The notes beneath the pieces were generated by a model. That model did not search any database, had not been told where the DNA came from, and saw only the letters and a program-made list of their open reading frames with translations. Shown here piece by piece: positions 62,698 to 64,000 of a DNA stretch of 64,000 nt; position 1 is the stretch's first letter; each line of letters begins with the position of its first letter. Where the stretch lies: positions 82,449,095 through 82,513,094 of the forward strand of contig OY804579.1 of the NCBI GenBank assembly GCA_963680875.1, in the 5' to 3' direction. The DNA comes from Bathymodiolus brooksi. Lineage: Eukaryota > Mollusca > Bivalvia > Mytilida > Modiolidae. Both the position numbers and the translations under genes were made by a program.

Positions 62698-64000
62698 TAC
62701 TGTTCTCTAAGTAGTATCTTACCAGAATGTGATATTAGTACTGTTTCTCCAATTAATATTTTACTTCATGCTTTGAATATGGCTAGCAATAATTATGCCT
62801 TTGCTTTGTATTCACATTTATTCTGAAGACAAGGTATAGGTAGCACGACAGTATTGATTTTTGTAGTCGATGATTTTTTTAAATTTTACTACTTTAAAAA
62901 ATAACAGAATATAGTAACATATATTACCGAAGAACTTTTATTTATTTTTTTCAAAAATAACACACTGATGACCAATCATTCTGAGCTATTTGTTATAACA
63001 TGCGATTCCTCTATGTTAATTTTCATTTTCAAGTGTAGATAATGAAAAAAATCCATTCATAAAAATCACTATTATTTTTTTATTTGGCATTGTATCAAAA
63101 ATATTTTCCAACTTGATATATTATCCAATCAGTAAACCTTCCATGTTCACCGAATGTGGGGCGCACACAATTTCTGATGTATTCACGATCACTTATTACT
63201 ACCGTGATGCCTTTCCATTTATATATAGCCACATTCAAATAGCAAATGCATAATGAGTATGTATCTCTGTTGGTACGATATTCAAGAGATTCCTATCATG
63301 GTGTCCTTCATAGAGGATTGCTGCTACCCAAACGGGGGGTACTTAAGGTACAAATAGTTACGGTGGTGATGTAATAGTTTGTAAACCACCTCATTCATAT
63401 ATTCGAAGTACAAAACTATACCCATTATTATATTTTTACAAATATTGGTGACCTCACCCGTTAGAATTGGTTACTGATGAATGTTCCCATGGCGCAAATT
63501 TACAGAGCTGCTAAGCATGTTCCCTGGTAGCGAATAAGGGAAGCTCTCTCTCGATGGGGAGGGGTTGTCAGTTTATTGTACAAAAATCCCGACTGTGGAC
63601 CATAGTGGGTAACGTGCTGGGAGAGTGGCACGCCCCCTACACAGTAAAGACCTCCTTAATTGTACATTTCCAACAAAAAAAAGTAGACCAACTGCTGCAG
63701 CTACAAAAGAATAACTCTTTCGTTCCTATCCATCTGTCCATTATTTCTCAGTGGCAGCCGACAGCCGTTGACCCGTTTAACTCATCCTTCCCTCATTTCT
63801 ATATAGTTTTCATTTAGTATTAAACTCGTTCTCGTCCTGAATATAACTGAAATACTTCCCTCTGGACGGTAAGCAATGACCAATCAATAGTTATGGAATA
63901 TCTGTGTCACAAATGACAACGGATATGTTCCGTTGCTGTAACTATAATCCCGTCATTTTCTTATTCATGACTTATCACCGAGTATTTTAGTGCGCACGAC
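62698..64000. other. Right end of the window, no gene recognised
   Basis: AT-rich sequence, RT remnant at 63190-63380, then a GC-richer stretch 63440-63820 with an 87-codon plus frame (63554-63817) that matches nothing I know and contains a repeat-like gtatgttccctggtagcga-type motif also seen in the units (about 19675). Confidence 0.35.
63190..63380 (+). mobile_element. Reverse-transcriptase element fragment at the right end
   Basis: The sequence tttccatttatatatagcca through the gattgctgctac block matches the thumb-region remnant of the array RT fragments. Very decayed. A further short match (atggaatatctgtgtcacaa) lies at 63893-63920. Confidence 0.4.

Overview
The window is AT-rich eukaryotic DNA with short phase-matched exons, long introns and dense small repeats. 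The repeats (tRNA-headed SINEs, short TIR elements, and an interspersed element beginning with a GTGGAGCAGG-type motif) and the gene families resemble what I know from bivalve molluscs, most likely a mytilid mussel. The species is an inference; no ribosomal or mitochondrial marker is present.

Two split genes converge tail-to-tail. On the left, plus strand, are the last three exons of a GH18 chitinase-like gene (470-569, 1706-2009, 4856-5007): the end of the catalytic domain, a Thr/Pro-rich linker, and a CBM14 (peritrophin-A) chitin-binding exon. On the right, minus strand, is a complete ten-exon gene (61423 down to 50535). Its reconstructed frame closes exactly at 1188 nt (395 residues plus stop). 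It reads as signal peptide, first half of a C-type-lectin-like domain (CTLD), an 8-cysteine WSC domain, second half of that CTLD, a second CTLD, a transmembrane helix, and a tyrosine-containing cytoplasmic tail.

Between the two gene heads lies a tandem array of a unit of about 15.5 kb (units U0 3048-10199, U1 10200-24350, U2 24351-39968, U3 39969-54886). Every unit carries the 3' ends of both genes: the chitinase CBM14 exon on plus, and the lectin's last four exons (second half of CTLD2, linker, TM, tail) on minus. U0 and U1 are fused across a deletion of roughly 10 kb, so U0 lacks the lectin cassette and U1 lacks the left end of the unit. The chitinase head abuts U0 and the lectin head abuts U3. 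The remaining copies are orphan terminal exons. Some are intact (CBM14 in U3, the lectin cassette in U2) and some are broken (CBM14 in U1 and U2, the lectin cassette in U1).

The rest of each unit is repeats: a 155-bp minisatellite at the unit junctions, a degraded reverse-transcriptase fragment, tRNA-type SINEs in both orientations, 178-bp TIR elements with TA flanks, a 325-331-bp element with CAGTGCCGGATTTA ends, and a pyrimidine-rich minisatellite. Right of 54886 are the lectin 5' exons, further SINE copies, microsatellites and a SINE-split minisatellite. From about 61.5 kb to the end I see only repeats and unrecognised AT-rich sequence.
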